This document shows, piece by piece, positions 18,395 through 26,421 of a stretch of 64,000 nt of DNA. Under the pieces are notes generated by a model that did no database searches, had not been told where the DNA came from, and saw only the letters and a list, made by a program, of their open reading frames with translations. Source of the DNA: an uncultured Campylobacterales bacterium (GTDB lineage: Bacteria; Campylobacterota; Campylobacteria; Campylobacterales; Arcobacteraceae); assembly GCA_947494995.1 (NCBI GenBank), contig CANLWY010000002.1, positions 186,001 to 250,000 on the forward strand, read 5' to 3'. Positions within the stretch are counted from its first letter, which is position 1. The number at the start of each line of letters is the position of its first letter. The position numbers and the translations under genes are program-made.

Positions 18395-18613
18395 TTATTT
18401 TTTATCATCTGATGATGTTGCATCATTAATAGCTTCTTTTGTTGCATCATAAGCATCTTGTGCACCCTCTTTTGTGGCTTTCCAGGCTTTTTTACTTGTA
18501 TCTTTTGTAGTTTCCCAATTTTTTTCAGAATCTTTTTTAGCACCTTTCCAAGTAGATGAACAACCACTAAAGGCAATCATTGCAACTAAAAATGAAATAA
18601 TTATTGTTTTCAT
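18395..18613 (-). CDS. Small helical lipoprotein
   Basis: A 72-residue protein, MKTIIISFLVAMIAFSGC at the N-terminus with the lipobox FSGC (Cys18). The mature part is a highly charged helix with repeated KKA/TKEA/DAT-type units and Trp residues spaced along it, similar in style to YtxH- or entericidin-like small envelope proteins. I prefer the ATG at 18613, with AGGA before it, over an upstream in-frame ATG at 18643 that would put charged residues before the signal peptide. Function unknown; membrane-anchored. Confidence 0.7.
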   Translation of the reverse strand: MKTIIISFLVAMIAFSGCSSTWKGAKKDSEKNWETTKDTSKKAWKATKEGAQDAYDATKEAINDATSSDDKK

Positions 18614-18728
18614 TAAATTATCCTTTTTTAAAAAATTAACCAAATTCTACAAAATATTAGTTTAAAGAAAAGTAGGAAAAGAAAAGTAATTTTATAAAAA
18701 GTAGGACAAGTGCCCTACTTTGTTCTAT

Positions 18729-20741
18729 TTAGATAGTGATTTCTTTAATATCAGCAATTTTTCTAAATGCTTGATATACTAAACCAATCATATTTTTTCT
18801 ATTTGTTTTGATAGCTTCATTTTCATGATTTACAAACACATTGTCAAAGAAGTTATCTAGTTGCGGTTTTAAAGCAAATAAAGCTTCAAGTTCTTCATCA
18901 TATGCTACATACTCTTTTGACGTAACTTCATTAAATTTTGAAACTAGTATTTTCTCTGCTTCATCTTCTAGTAAAGTCTCGTCAATTGTAAGCTCTGAAT
19001 TTACATCAATATCTTTTATGATATTTGCAACTCTTTTAAATGTTGCTACATACTCTTTGAAGTTATCACTTTGTACAATTGGGTTAAGAGCACATAGTTT
19101 TTGAGAGATTTTATAAATATCAGTTTCTCCTGAACCTAACACCGCTTTTAATACAGATGGGTTAACTTCAAAGATTTTAAATAGTCTTTCATTGAAAAAC
19201 TCAACTAATTGTGTTTTATCAAGACCTTTATAGTTATCAGCTAGTGCATCAATTATTTGTTCTAAATCAACTGGAAGTTTATGTTCCATTGCAATTTTAA
19301 CAATACCTGCTGCTGCACGTCTAAGTCCAAATGGGTCTTTTGAACCAGAAGGAATTTTTCCAACAGAAAATAGCCCCATTAAGTTATCAAGTTTATATGA
19401 AAGTGCAATGATTGAAGAGAATTTATTTGATGGTAAATCTGAATTTTCTCCATCTGGTAGGTACTGTTCTTTAAGTGCTGTATATACTAGTTCATCTTCA
19501 CCTGCAAGTTTTGCATAGTAATATCCCATAAGTCCTTGAAGTTCAGTAAATTCAAATACCATTTCAGACATTAAATCTGCTTTTGAAAGCATTACAGCTT
19601 TTTCTACAAGTTCTTTTTGTTCTACATTGAAAATATTACTTAAGTATGAAGCTATTTTAGCCTCTCTTTCACATTTTTCATACATAGAACCTAAACCTTC
19701 AACAAATGTTAACTTTTTAAGTCCTTCATTTGAAAGTCCATTTTTAATATCATTTTTCCAGAAGAACATACCATCGGCAAGTCTTGGTCTAAGAACTTTT
19801 TCATTTCCTGCAATAATTTGTGTAAAGTCCTCTGTTTTTGAGTTTGATACAACGATAAAATTATTTGTTAGTTCACCATTTTTATAAACTGCAAAATATC
19901 TTTGATGCTCTTTCATAGAAGTTACAATAACCTCTTCTGGAAGTTCTAAAAACTCTTCATCAAATTTTCCAATTAATGCAGTTGGATACTCAGTAATAGC
20001 AACTACTTCATCAAGTAACTCTTGGTCAAGTTCAATTTTAACACCATTTGAAGATTCAATCTCTTTCATTTGATTTAAAATTAGTTCTCTTCTTTCATCA
20101 GGGAAAAGAATTACACCATTTTCTTTTATTTTATCAAAGTAGTTTGTAGAATCAAAAGCAAATGGCTCATAAGAAACCATTCTATGCGCAAATGATAGAT
20201 TTGAAGATTTTACGCCAAAAAGTTCAGCCTCAACCTGCTCTTCTCCTAAAAGAATTGCTAAGCTTCTAATAGGTCTAATAAAGCTATCAGTTCTTGAAGC
20301 CCATCTCATAGATTTACCAAAATTAAGTGAATTGATGAACTCATTAACCATATCATTTAAAAGCTCTTTTGAAGCTGTTCCAATTACTTCTTTTTTAAAG
20401 TATAGAACCTCTCCTCTTCCTTGGTCAACTCTATCAAGTTCATCTACACTAACACCACATTTTTTAGCAAATCCAAGTGCAGCTCCTGTTGGTTCACCAT
20501 CTTTAAATGCAATTTTTACTGGTGCTCCAAACATCTCCTGAACAGAATCTTCTTGTTTTACTTGGAATTGCTTATGCCATAATACTAATCTTCTTGGTGT
20601 ATAATAAAATTCAAAATCACATAATAATCTATTATTCTCTAAAATATCAGCCCATTTCTTTTCTATATTTGATAACTCTTTTAAAAATGGAATTGCTGGT
20701 AGTTCTTCAACACCAATCTCTATTAATAATGGTTTATTCAT
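18729..20741 (-). CDS. glyS: Glycyl-tRNA synthetase beta subunit
   Basis: A 670-residue protein with the GlyS start LLIEIGVEELPAIPF, GKSMRWASRTDSFIRPIRSL, the EHQRYFAVY segment and GSKDPFGLRRAAAGIV in the HD-like region, followed by a DALR-type anticodon domain. It is the tRNA-binding subunit of the alpha2-beta2 bacterial enzyme; glyQ is not in this window. Its start overlaps the end of a 52-codon membrane protein gene by 8 bases, so its translation may be coupled to it. Confidence 0.96.
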   Translation of the reverse strand: MNKPLLIEIGVEELPAIPFLKELSNIEKKWADILENNRLLCDFEFYYTPRRLVLWHKQFQVKQEDSVQEMFGAPVKIAFKDGEPTGAALGFAKKCGVSVDELDRVDQGRGEVLYFKKEVIGTASKELLNDMVNEFINSLNFGKSMRWASRTDSFIRPIRSLAILLGEEQVEAELFGVKSSNLSFAHRMVSYEPFAFDSTNYFDKIKENGVILFPDERRELILNQMKEIESSNGVKIELDQELLDEVVAITEYPTALIGKFDEEFLELPEEVIVTSMKEHQRYFAVYKNGELTNNFIVVSNSKTEDFTQIIAGNEKVLRPRLADGMFFWKNDIKNGLSNEGLKKLTFVEGLGSMYEKCEREAKIASYLSNIFNVEQKELVEKAVMLSKADLMSEMVFEFTELQGLMGYYYAKLAGEDELVYTALKEQYLPDGENSDLPSNKFSSIIALSYKLDNLMGLFSVGKIPSGSKDPFGLRRAAAGIVKIAMEHKLPVDLEQIIDALADNYKGLDKTQLVEFFNERLFKIFEVNPSVLKAVLGSGETDIYKISQKLCALNPIVQSDNFKEYVATFKRVANIIKDIDVNSELTIDETLLEDEAEKILVSKFNEVTSKEYVAYDEELEALFALKPQLDNFFDNVFVNHENEAIKTNRKNMIGLVYQAFRKIADIKEITI

Positions 20742-20892
20742 CTACTGTGTCCTTACTTTGATTCTTCTTTTCTTCATTTTCTTCAAGTTTTTTTGTATAT
20801 TTATCTATTTGCTGTTTATTAAATCCTCTAATAAACATAAAAACCATAAAGGCAAATAAAATCACTACAATTACGTCTAAAATTTCTTTCAT
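20734..20892 (-). CDS. Small membrane protein overlapping the glyS start
   Basis: A 52-residue frame from ATG at 20892 to TAA at 20736-20734. The N-terminal MKEILDVIVVILFAFMVFMF is a clear transmembrane helix, followed by IRGF and a highly charged Lys/Glu-rich coiled-coil-like tail (QQIDKYTKKLEENEEKKN). The last bases overlap the glyS ATG (ATGAATAA), typical of a real upstream cistron. It is the type of single-pass protein with a cytosolic tail often missed by length filters. Function unknown. Confidence 0.7.
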   Translation of the reverse strand: MKEILDVIVVILFAFMVFMFIRGFNKQQIDKYTKKLEENEEKKNQSKDTVDE

Positions 20893-20935
20893 TTTATTCT
20901 CTATCTTTTTAAAAAGTTAATATATTATCTAAAAA

Positions 20936-21310
20936 TCACTTATTAAGTAATGAAGAGTAAATTACTCCATCAATTTCACTTAATGCAATTTTTTCTATTT
21001 CATCATTGTTTTCTATTATTGCTAATATCTTTGCATCAAATACATAGTTTTCAGCAATCTTCTGTACACTTTTAGCTAGTTTTTTATCACAAATTATATA
21101 TTTAGAATTCAAGGCATTGCAATAGATTGCTTCTTTTATATTTGATACTATTACAGCATTACTTAATTGATGTTTTCTACAATATACAAGTAAGTTCTCA
21201 TCATAATTAAATATAAGTGTTGAATTAGGCTCAGTATGTTCTATCTCCATGATAGAATCTACATACGAAAAAGTTTTGTGGGGAATTAAATTATCACCGA
21301 TTAAAATCAT
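20936..21310 (-). CDS. Hypothetical protein
   Basis: A 124-residue cytosolic protein without signal or membrane segment. The sequence alternates beta-like (STLIFNYDENLLVYC, NAVIVSNIKEAI, SKYIICDK) and alpha-like stretches, as in a small Rossmann-like alpha/beta fold, but I see no nucleotide-binding motif. It lies between a zinc-ribbon membrane protein and glyS genes in one minus-strand run (ribA, rsmG, PP0621-like, this gene, the small membrane gene, glyS) and is probably co-transcribed. Function not recognised. Confidence 0.6.
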   Translation of the reverse strand: MILIGDNLIPHKTFSYVDSIMEIEHTEPNSTLIFNYDENLLVYCRKHQLSNAVIVSNIKEAIYCNALNSKYIICDKKLAKSVQKIAENYVFDAKILAIIENNDEIEKIALSEIDGVIYSSLLNK

Positions 21311-21319
21311 ATTTTATCC

Positions 21320-21535
21320 TTACTTATTAAGTAAGCAGTCTTTTGAGCAATAATAGTGTCCATTGCTTAAGATTGCTTCTTTCTTAGATACAAAAGTACT
21401 ACATGTAGGGCACTCAACCATAATATCTTCTATTTTCTCGTCTTTCTTTTTAACATTTTTTTCCCTATCTTTTTTAAATAGGACAATATATATTAAGAAA
21501 AGTACAACTGCTGCTGCTAAAAATTTTAAAATCAT
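21320..21535 (-). CDS. PP0621-like small membrane protein with zinc-ribbon tail
   Basis: A 71-residue protein. Residues 1-20 are a membrane helix (MILKFLAAAVVLFLIYIVLF), then a Lys/Asp-rich linker, then CPTC and CSKDC, four cysteines spaced as C-x2-C...C-x3-C that could bind zinc. The family is widespread next to rsmG-like genes in proteobacteria but has no firm function. The start overlaps the rsmG stop by 4 bases. Confidence 0.72.
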   Translation of the reverse strand: MILKFLAAAVVLFLIYIVLFKKDREKNVKKKDEKIEDIMVECPTCSTFVSKKEAILSNGHYYCSKDCLLNK

Positions 21536-22113
21536 TTACTTCCTTCTATATAAAGATAGTTTCTATCTTTTCTATTTACTATTTTATAATTATTAAGTTC
21601 TGCTTCGTTTATCTCTTCTTCTAAAAGTGAACCTTTATAAAAAAGGTATGCACTATTATCATTTGCAATATTCTGTGTAATATCAAGTAAAAGTTTTGTA
21701 TTTGTTACTGCTCTTGAAGTAATTAAATCCACTTTTAAATCTTTAACTTCCTCTACTCTACTTCCTATTACCTCTACATTTTCAAGTCCTAAAGAGTTTT
21801 TTACAAAATTTAAAAAAGCAACTCTTTTTACTCTTGGTTCAATCAAATAACATTTTGCTTTTGAGTTAGCCATTGCTAAAATTAGACCTGGATAACCTGC
21901 TCCTGTTCCTATATCTGCAAAGCTTTCATACTCTGTAATAAATTTTAAAGGGTATATAGAATCTAAAATATTCTCTTCTATGTCTTCTTTAGTTAATCTT
22001 CCACTTAGATTGTGAACCTTTCCCCATTGTTGTAATAAGGAAATAAAGACTTCACATCGTTTAGTAAACTCTTCATCTAGGTTAAAATCTTTTAGTTCAT
22101 TGTTTAAATTCAT
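21532..22113 (-). CDS. rsmG: 16S rRNA (guanine-527-N7) methyltransferase
   Basis: A 193-residue SAM-dependent enzyme. The motif I segment FADIGTGAGYPGLILAMA binds SAM, and LIEPRVKRVAFLNFVKNSLG and LITSRAVTN are typical of RsmG/GidB. It methylates N7 of G527 in 16S rRNA; loss gives low-level streptomycin resistance in other bacteria. The N-terminal HNLSGRLTKEDIEENILDS is the usual substrate-side motif. ATG overlaps the ribA stop by 1 base. Confidence 0.95.
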   Translation of the reverse strand: MNLNNELKDFNLDEEFTKRCEVFISLLQQWGKVHNLSGRLTKEDIEENILDSIYPLKFITEYESFADIGTGAGYPGLILAMANSKAKCYLIEPRVKRVAFLNFVKNSLGLENVEVIGSRVEEVKDLKVDLITSRAVTNTKLLLDITQNIANDNSAYLFYKGSLLEEEINEAELNNYKIVNRKDRNYLYIEGSK

Positions 22114-22688
22114 TAAAACATATGTCCCATTTGTTCTTTTTTTGTATTTACATAATCTTTATTAAACTTATTAATTTTTGTTATTGCTGGTATTCTTTCA
22201 ACAATATCTATTCCTAAAGATTCAACATAAGCTATTTTCTTTGGATTATTTGTAATAAGTTTAATTTTCTTTAAATTACAATCTTTAAAAACTTCTTCTA
22301 CAACAGAGTAATCTCTGTCATCTTCTCCAAAACCAAGCTCTAAATTAGCTTCAATTGTATTTCTACCTTGATCTTGTAAGGCATAGGCATTGATTTTATT
22401 AAGAAGTCCAATGTTTCTTCCTTCTTGTCTGTGATAAATCACTAATCCACCATGAGCTGCAATAAATTTAAGAGCTAAATCTAGTTGGTTTTGACAATCA
22501 CACTTTAAACTACCTAAAGCATCTCCTGTTAAACATTCTGAGTGAACTCTTACATAAGGTGCTTCAATTTTATCAAAATTATCACTCATAATTGCTAAAT
22601 GCTCTTGATGATCTTGTTTATATGCTCTTATCTTAAATTTTCCATATTTTGTAGGTAAATTAGCAATAGTTGATTTTTCTATATTCAT
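22113..22688 (-). CDS. ribA: GTP cyclohydrolase II (stand-alone)
   Basis: A 191-residue enzyme opening the imidazole ring of GTP as the first step to riboflavin. The zinc motif is complete (HSECLTGDALGSLKCDC), followed by the catalytic YHRQEGRNIGL and NAYALQDQG. The intact active site here contrasts with the degenerate RibA half of the ribBA protein at 14903-15934, so this gene must supply the activity. It is divergent from hemB with 60 bases between. Confidence 0.96.
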   Translation of the reverse strand: MNIEKSTIANLPTKYGKFKIRAYKQDHQEHLAIMSDNFDKIEAPYVRVHSECLTGDALGSLKCDCQNQLDLALKFIAAHGGLVIYHRQEGRNIGLLNKINAYALQDQGRNTIEANLELGFGEDDRDYSVVEEVFKDCNLKKIKLITNNPKKIAYVESLGIDIVERIPAITKINKFNKDYVNTKKEQMGHMF

Positions 22689-22748
22689 ATCTTTTTAAAC
22701 CTTAAATTGTTAAAATACCCGAGATTATAGCAAACAAAGGTAAATATT

Positions 22749-23723
22749 ATGTTTAAAAGATTTAGAAGATTAAGAATTAATGAGACTCTAAGAAATCTAG
22801 TACAAGAGACAACATTAACAAAAGATGATTTTATATATCCATTATTTGTAAGAGAAGGTGAAAATATTAAAAAAGAGATTGAGTCTATGCCTGGTGTTTT
22901 CCAGATGAGTATAGATGAAATTATTAAAGAGTGTGAATACATCAGAACTATAGGATTAAATTCAATTATTTTATTTGCAATTCCTGATGTAAAAGACTCT
23001 GTAGGTAGTGAGTGTTTGTGTGAGGAGAGTATTATTGCTAGAACTATTAAAGCAATAAAAGCAAAATTTCCTGATATGTTTATTGTTACTGATTTATGTT
23101 TCTGCGAATATACAGACCATGGTCATTGTGGAATTTTAGATCCTAAAACTGAAACTGTAGATAATGACAAAACACTAGAAATTTCTAAGCAACAAGCAAT
23201 AGTTCATGCAAAAGCTGGTGTAGATATGATTGCACCTTCTGGTATGATGGATGGTATTATTGAAGCATTAAGAGATGCTTTAGATTCAAATGGTTACAAA
23301 GATCTTCCTATAATGGCATATTCAACGAAATTTGCATCTGCTTATTATGGCCCATTTAGAGATGTTGCAGAATCAAGTCCTTCTTTTGGAGATAGAAGAA
23401 CATATCAAATGAATCCTGCAAATAGATTAGAAGCACTTGAAGAATCTTTAGAAGATGAAAAGCAAGGTGCTGATATCTTAATGGTTAAACCAGCTTTAGC
23501 ATTTATGGATGTTATTAGAGATATTAGAAATGAGTCAAATCTTCCAATTTGTGCATATAATGTAAGTGGTGAGTATGCTATGCTTAAACATGCAGGAGCT
23601 GCTGGACTTATTGATTATGAAAGAGTTATGTTAGAGACTTTAATTGGATTTAAAAGAGCTGGAGCAGATTTAATTATTACTTATCATGCAAAAGAGGCTT
23701 GTGAAATATTAAATAAAAGATAA
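22749..23723 (+). CDS. hemB: Delta-aminolevulinic acid dehydratase (porphobilinogen synthase)
   Basis: A 324-residue TIM-barrel enzyme that condenses two 5-aminolevulinates to porphobilinogen for heme and cobalamin. The active-site lysines lie in MAYSTKFASAYYGPFRDVA and ILMVKPALAFMDVI. The DLCFCEYTDHGHCG segment carries metal-binding residues. The start follows AAGGTAAATATT. It is followed after 3 bases by a histidine kinase and a response regulator gene; a hemB-kinase-regulator order is also known from Helicobacter, as I recall. Confidence 0.96.
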   Translation: MFKRFRRLRINETLRNLVQETTLTKDDFIYPLFVREGENIKKEIESMPGVFQMSIDEIIKECEYIRTIGLNSIILFAIPDVKDSVGSECLCEESIIARTIKAIKAKFPDMFIVTDLCFCEYTDHGHCGILDPKTETVDNDKTLEISKQQAIVHAKAGVDMIAPSGMMDGIIEALRDALDSNGYKDLPIMAYSTKFASAYYGPFRDVAESSPSFGDRRTYQMNPANRLEALEESLEDEKQGADILMVKPALAFMDVIRDIRNESNLPICAYNVSGEYAMLKHAGAAGLIDYERVMLETLIGFKRAGADLIITYHAKEACEILNKR

Positions 23724-23726
23724 CAT

Positions 23727-24935
23727 ATGGGACAAACTTATCAAGAAGCCATTGAAAACTCTAATATAGTTTCAAAAACAGATATAAATGGAGTAATTAC
23801 TTTTGTAAACGAGGAGTTTTGTAAAATCTCAGGATATACAAAAGAAGAGCTTATTGGTAAGAACCATAACATTATAAGACACCCTGATGTTTCAAAAGAG
23901 GTTTTCAAATCTCTTTGGAACACAATTCTTTCAAAAAAACCATATAAAACAACTGCAAAAAATCTATGTAAAAATGGTTCTACAGTATATCTTAATACAA
24001 CAATTACACCAATATTAGATGAAAATGATAATATTAAAGAATTTATTGCAATTCGTTATGATGTAACAAAAGAGGTTGAACTAAAAAAGACTTTAGAAAA
24101 AAAAGATAAAGAATTAGAATTTTTAAATAAAACTTTAGAACATCGAGTAGAAGAACAAACAGCTCAACTTATTGAATTAAATCAAACCCTAGAACAAAGA
24201 GTTGAAGAAGAAGTAGCAAAAAATAAAGAGAAACAAAAAATGCTTTTTTGGCAATCAAGAATGGCAAGTCTTGGTCAAATGTTAGCAAATATTGCCCACC
24301 AATGGAGACAACCTCTTACAGAGCTTAGTCTATCTTTATTTAATATTAAAAAAAGTGCAAGAGGTAAAGATTTAGCGAAACTAGATGAAAACTATAAAGA
24401 ATCTCTAGAAATAATTGCTAATATGTCTCAAACTATTGATGACTTTTCAAACTTTTTTAATCCAAATAAAGAAAAAGAGAAGTTTTTATTAAATAGTGCT
24501 ATTAAAGATTCTCTTGTTATAACTAGAAAACTTCTTCAAAAAGAGAGTATAGTAGTAGACAAAGAGTTTGAACAGATTGAGGTTTTTGGGGTATTAAATG
24601 AACTTTCTCAAGTAATTATAAACCTCATACAAAATTCATCAGAAGCTTTTAATGTTAATAAAATAAAAGAAAAAAGAGTTTTAATCTCAGTAACTGAAAA
24701 TACAGAGTTTGCTATTATTAAGTATTTAGATAATGCAGGTGGAGCAGAACCAAATATTTTAGATAAAATATTTGAGCCCTACTTTACAACAAAACATCAA
24801 AGTAATGGAACAGGACTTGGTCTTTTTATGTCCAAAATGATTATAGAAAAGAGTCTTGATGGACAAGTTTCAGTAAGAAATTTAAATGATGGTTTAGAGT
24901 TTACAATTAAAATTCCTTTAGGAGATAAGATTTGA
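23727..24935 (+). CDS. PAS-domain histidine kinase (cytosolic)
   Basis: A 402-residue kinase without membrane segments. Residues 1-115 are a PAS domain of the Aer type (TDINGVITFVNEEFCKISGY, GKNHNIIRHPDVSKEVF). A coiled coil (about 120-170) leads to the phosphoacceptor His in IAHQWRQPL and the HATPase N-box IINLIQNSSEAF and G-boxes DNAGGAEP, GTGLGLFMSK. The Aer-like PAS could bind FAD or heme and sense redox state; the hemB context makes heme worth considering, but this is inference. Its TGA overlaps the TTG start of the regulator gene, which is thus its likely partner. Confidence 0.92.
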   Translation: MGQTYQEAIENSNIVSKTDINGVITFVNEEFCKISGYTKEELIGKNHNIIRHPDVSKEVFKSLWNTILSKKPYKTTAKNLCKNGSTVYLNTTITPILDENDNIKEFIAIRYDVTKEVELKKTLEKKDKELEFLNKTLEHRVEEQTAQLIELNQTLEQRVEEEVAKNKEKQKMLFWQSRMASLGQMLANIAHQWRQPLTELSLSLFNIKKSARGKDLAKLDENYKESLEIIANMSQTIDDFSNFFNPNKEKEKFLLNSAIKDSLVITRKLLQKESIVVDKEFEQIEVFGVLNELSQVIINLIQNSSEAFNVNKIKEKRVLISVTENTEFAIIKYLDNAGGAEPNILDKIFEPYFTTKHQSNGTGLGLFMSKMIIEKSLDGQVSVRNLNDGLEFTIKIPLGDKI

Positions 24936-25606
24936 AAGATGAAGAGTTATTAAAAGAGTTAAAAATTCTATTTGTTGAAGATGAGGTTAATATCTCAAAA
25001 CTATTAAAAGATGCCCTCTCTGAATATTTTTATTCATTTACAGTTGCTAATGATGGACTAGAAGGGATTGAAAAGTTTAAAAGTGTAACTCCTGATATTG
25101 TAATTACTGATATTATGATGCCAAAACTTGATGGTTTAGATATGACAAAAGAGATTAAAAAGCTTGATGAGAATATACCTATTATTGTGTTAAGTGCATT
25201 TTCTGAAAAAGAGAAACTTCTTAAGGCTATTGATATAGGGATTACAAAATATTTTATTAAACCCTTTGATCCTGAAGATGTTTTAGAATATCTAATATTC
25301 TTAGCAAAAAAATTAAATAAAAATAGAATTATATGTTTAAATGAACACTTCTGTTTTGATAATAATACAAGTAATCTTTTTGAAGATAAGAAGTTAATAA
25401 ATATTACTAAAAGGGAAAAGAAATTTATATCTTTACTTTTAGTAAATAGAAACGATATTGTATCTTCAGAAAAAATTAAAAAAGAACTATGGGATGAGGA
25501 AGTCTCAGATGAAAGACTAAGAACTTTTATAAAAAGGTTTAGAGTAAAAACATCAAAAGAGTTGATTAAAAATATTGCTGGACAAGGTTACATTATTAAT
25601 AAATAA
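24932..25606 (+). CDS. OmpR-family response regulator
   Basis: A 224-residue protein. The receiver domain (1-120) has the acidic pair in LFVEDE, phosphoacceptor Asp in VITDIMMPKLDG and the switch Lys in FIKPFD. The C-terminal winged helix (about 140-224) includes LINITKREKKFISLLL and LRTFIKRFRVKTSKELI, with GQGYIINK as the final hairpin. TTG start at 24932, with AGGAG upstream inside the kinase gene, overlaps the kinase stop. It should be the output of that kinase; targets unknown. Confidence 0.92.
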   Translation: MKDEELLKELKILFVEDEVNISKLLKDALSEYFYSFTVANDGLEGIEKFKSVTPDIVITDIMMPKLDGLDMTKEIKKLDENIPIIVLSAFSEKEKLLKAIDIGITKYFIKPFDPEDVLEYLIFLAKKLNKNRIICLNEHFCFDNNTSNLFEDKKLINITKREKKFISLLLVNRNDIVSSEKIKKELWDEEVSDERLRTFIKRFRVKTSKELIKNIAGQGYIINK

Positions 25607-25607
25607 T

Positions 25608-26282
25608 TTAATTTCTCCAAACAATATTTAAGTCATCTGTTAACTTTGATTTATCAAAATAAGCCTCAGAATACTTTAATCCTGATAAATTTGCTTCTGT
25701 CTCCAAGAAGTTTTGGATATAGTAATCTTTATTATATCCATTTGAAATTAAAACATTTTGCATATCATTAATATCTTTTTCATCTAATAAATCATTGTGT
25801 AGAGTTGTTCTAACCTCATACTCAATATCACTATTTTTTAAAAGATTTAGTGATTTTAAAAAGTCTTCATAATGATTTGATTTTGTAATCTCTTTAAATT
25901 TTTCTTTTGTTGCTTTAAAATCTATGGCAACATAATCAAGTAGATTTTCATTAAGTAGTTTTTTCAGTTCTTTTGGATTTGCACCATTAGTATCTAGTTT
26001 AATTTTAAAATCAAGTTTCTTAATCTCTTCACAGATTGAAGTTAAGTTATGAATTGTAGCCTCTCCACCACTTAAAACAACGGCTTCTAAAAGTCCTACT
26101 CTTTTTTTTAAAAATGAGTATAAGTCTTCTACTGTGTATAATCCAGCTTGTGAATTAACAATCTCTGGATTATAACAGTATTGACATCTCATATTGCAGG
26201 AATTAAACCAAACAATACAAGCTAAGTTATCTTTGTAATCTGTCGTTGTAAAAGGTGTTATATTATAAATTATCTTTTTCAA
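25608..26282 (-). CDS. nrdG: Anaerobic ribonucleotide reductase activating protein (radical SAM)
   Basis: A 224-residue radical-SAM enzyme. SCNMRCQYC supplies the C-x3-C-x2-C ligands of the 4Fe-4S cluster, and VVLSGGEATIH follows. It would cut SAM and place a radical on the conserved Gly of its partner. The start is a TTG at 26282 that overlaps the end of the small glycyl-radical gene by 20 bases, so the two are translated together. The partner Gly is encoded not in the large nrdD gene but in this small one. Confidence 0.9.
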   Translation of the reverse strand: MKKIIYNITPFTTTDYKDNLACIVWFNSCNMRCQYCYNPEIVNSQAGLYTVEDLYSFLKKRVGLLEAVVLSGGEATIHNLTSICEEIKKLDFKIKLDTNGANPKELKKLLNENLLDYVAIDFKATKEKFKEITKSNHYEDFLKSLNLLKNSDIEYEVRTTLHNDLLDEKDINDMQNVLISNGYNKDYYIQNFLETEANLSGLKYSEAYFDKSKLTDDLNIVWRN

Positions 26283-26421
26283 GGAATTTCACTCTTTGTT
26301 GGTGTTCACCTTTTTTTCCTATATTAAAGCTTTCAACGGGTCTATGGTAACCCATAACTCTAGTGTATACAATACATCTAGTTCTTTTTTCTTTTAACTT
26401 GTCATGCTCTAAGTTTTTCAT
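26263..26421 (-). CDS. Separate glycyl-radical segment of anaerobic ribonucleotide reductase
   Basis: A 52-residue protein whose core, CIVYTRVMGYHRPVESFN followed by IGKKGEHQQRVKF, matches the C-terminal radical loop of class III reductases (VYSRVxGYxRPVxxWNxGKxxEF). In those enzymes the Gly of RVxGY, here Gly24, carries the radical. The large nrdD gene stops before this segment. The small gene has its own ATG at 26421 with AAGGAT 6 bases before it, overlaps the nrdD end by 20 bases in a different frame and overlaps nrdG. An upstream in-frame ATG at 26448 is less likely. It would have to bind the NrdD body to complete the active site. Confidence 0.8.
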   Translation of the reverse strand: MKNLEHDKLKEKRTRCIVYTRVMGYHRPVESFNIGKKGEHQQRVKFLEKDNL

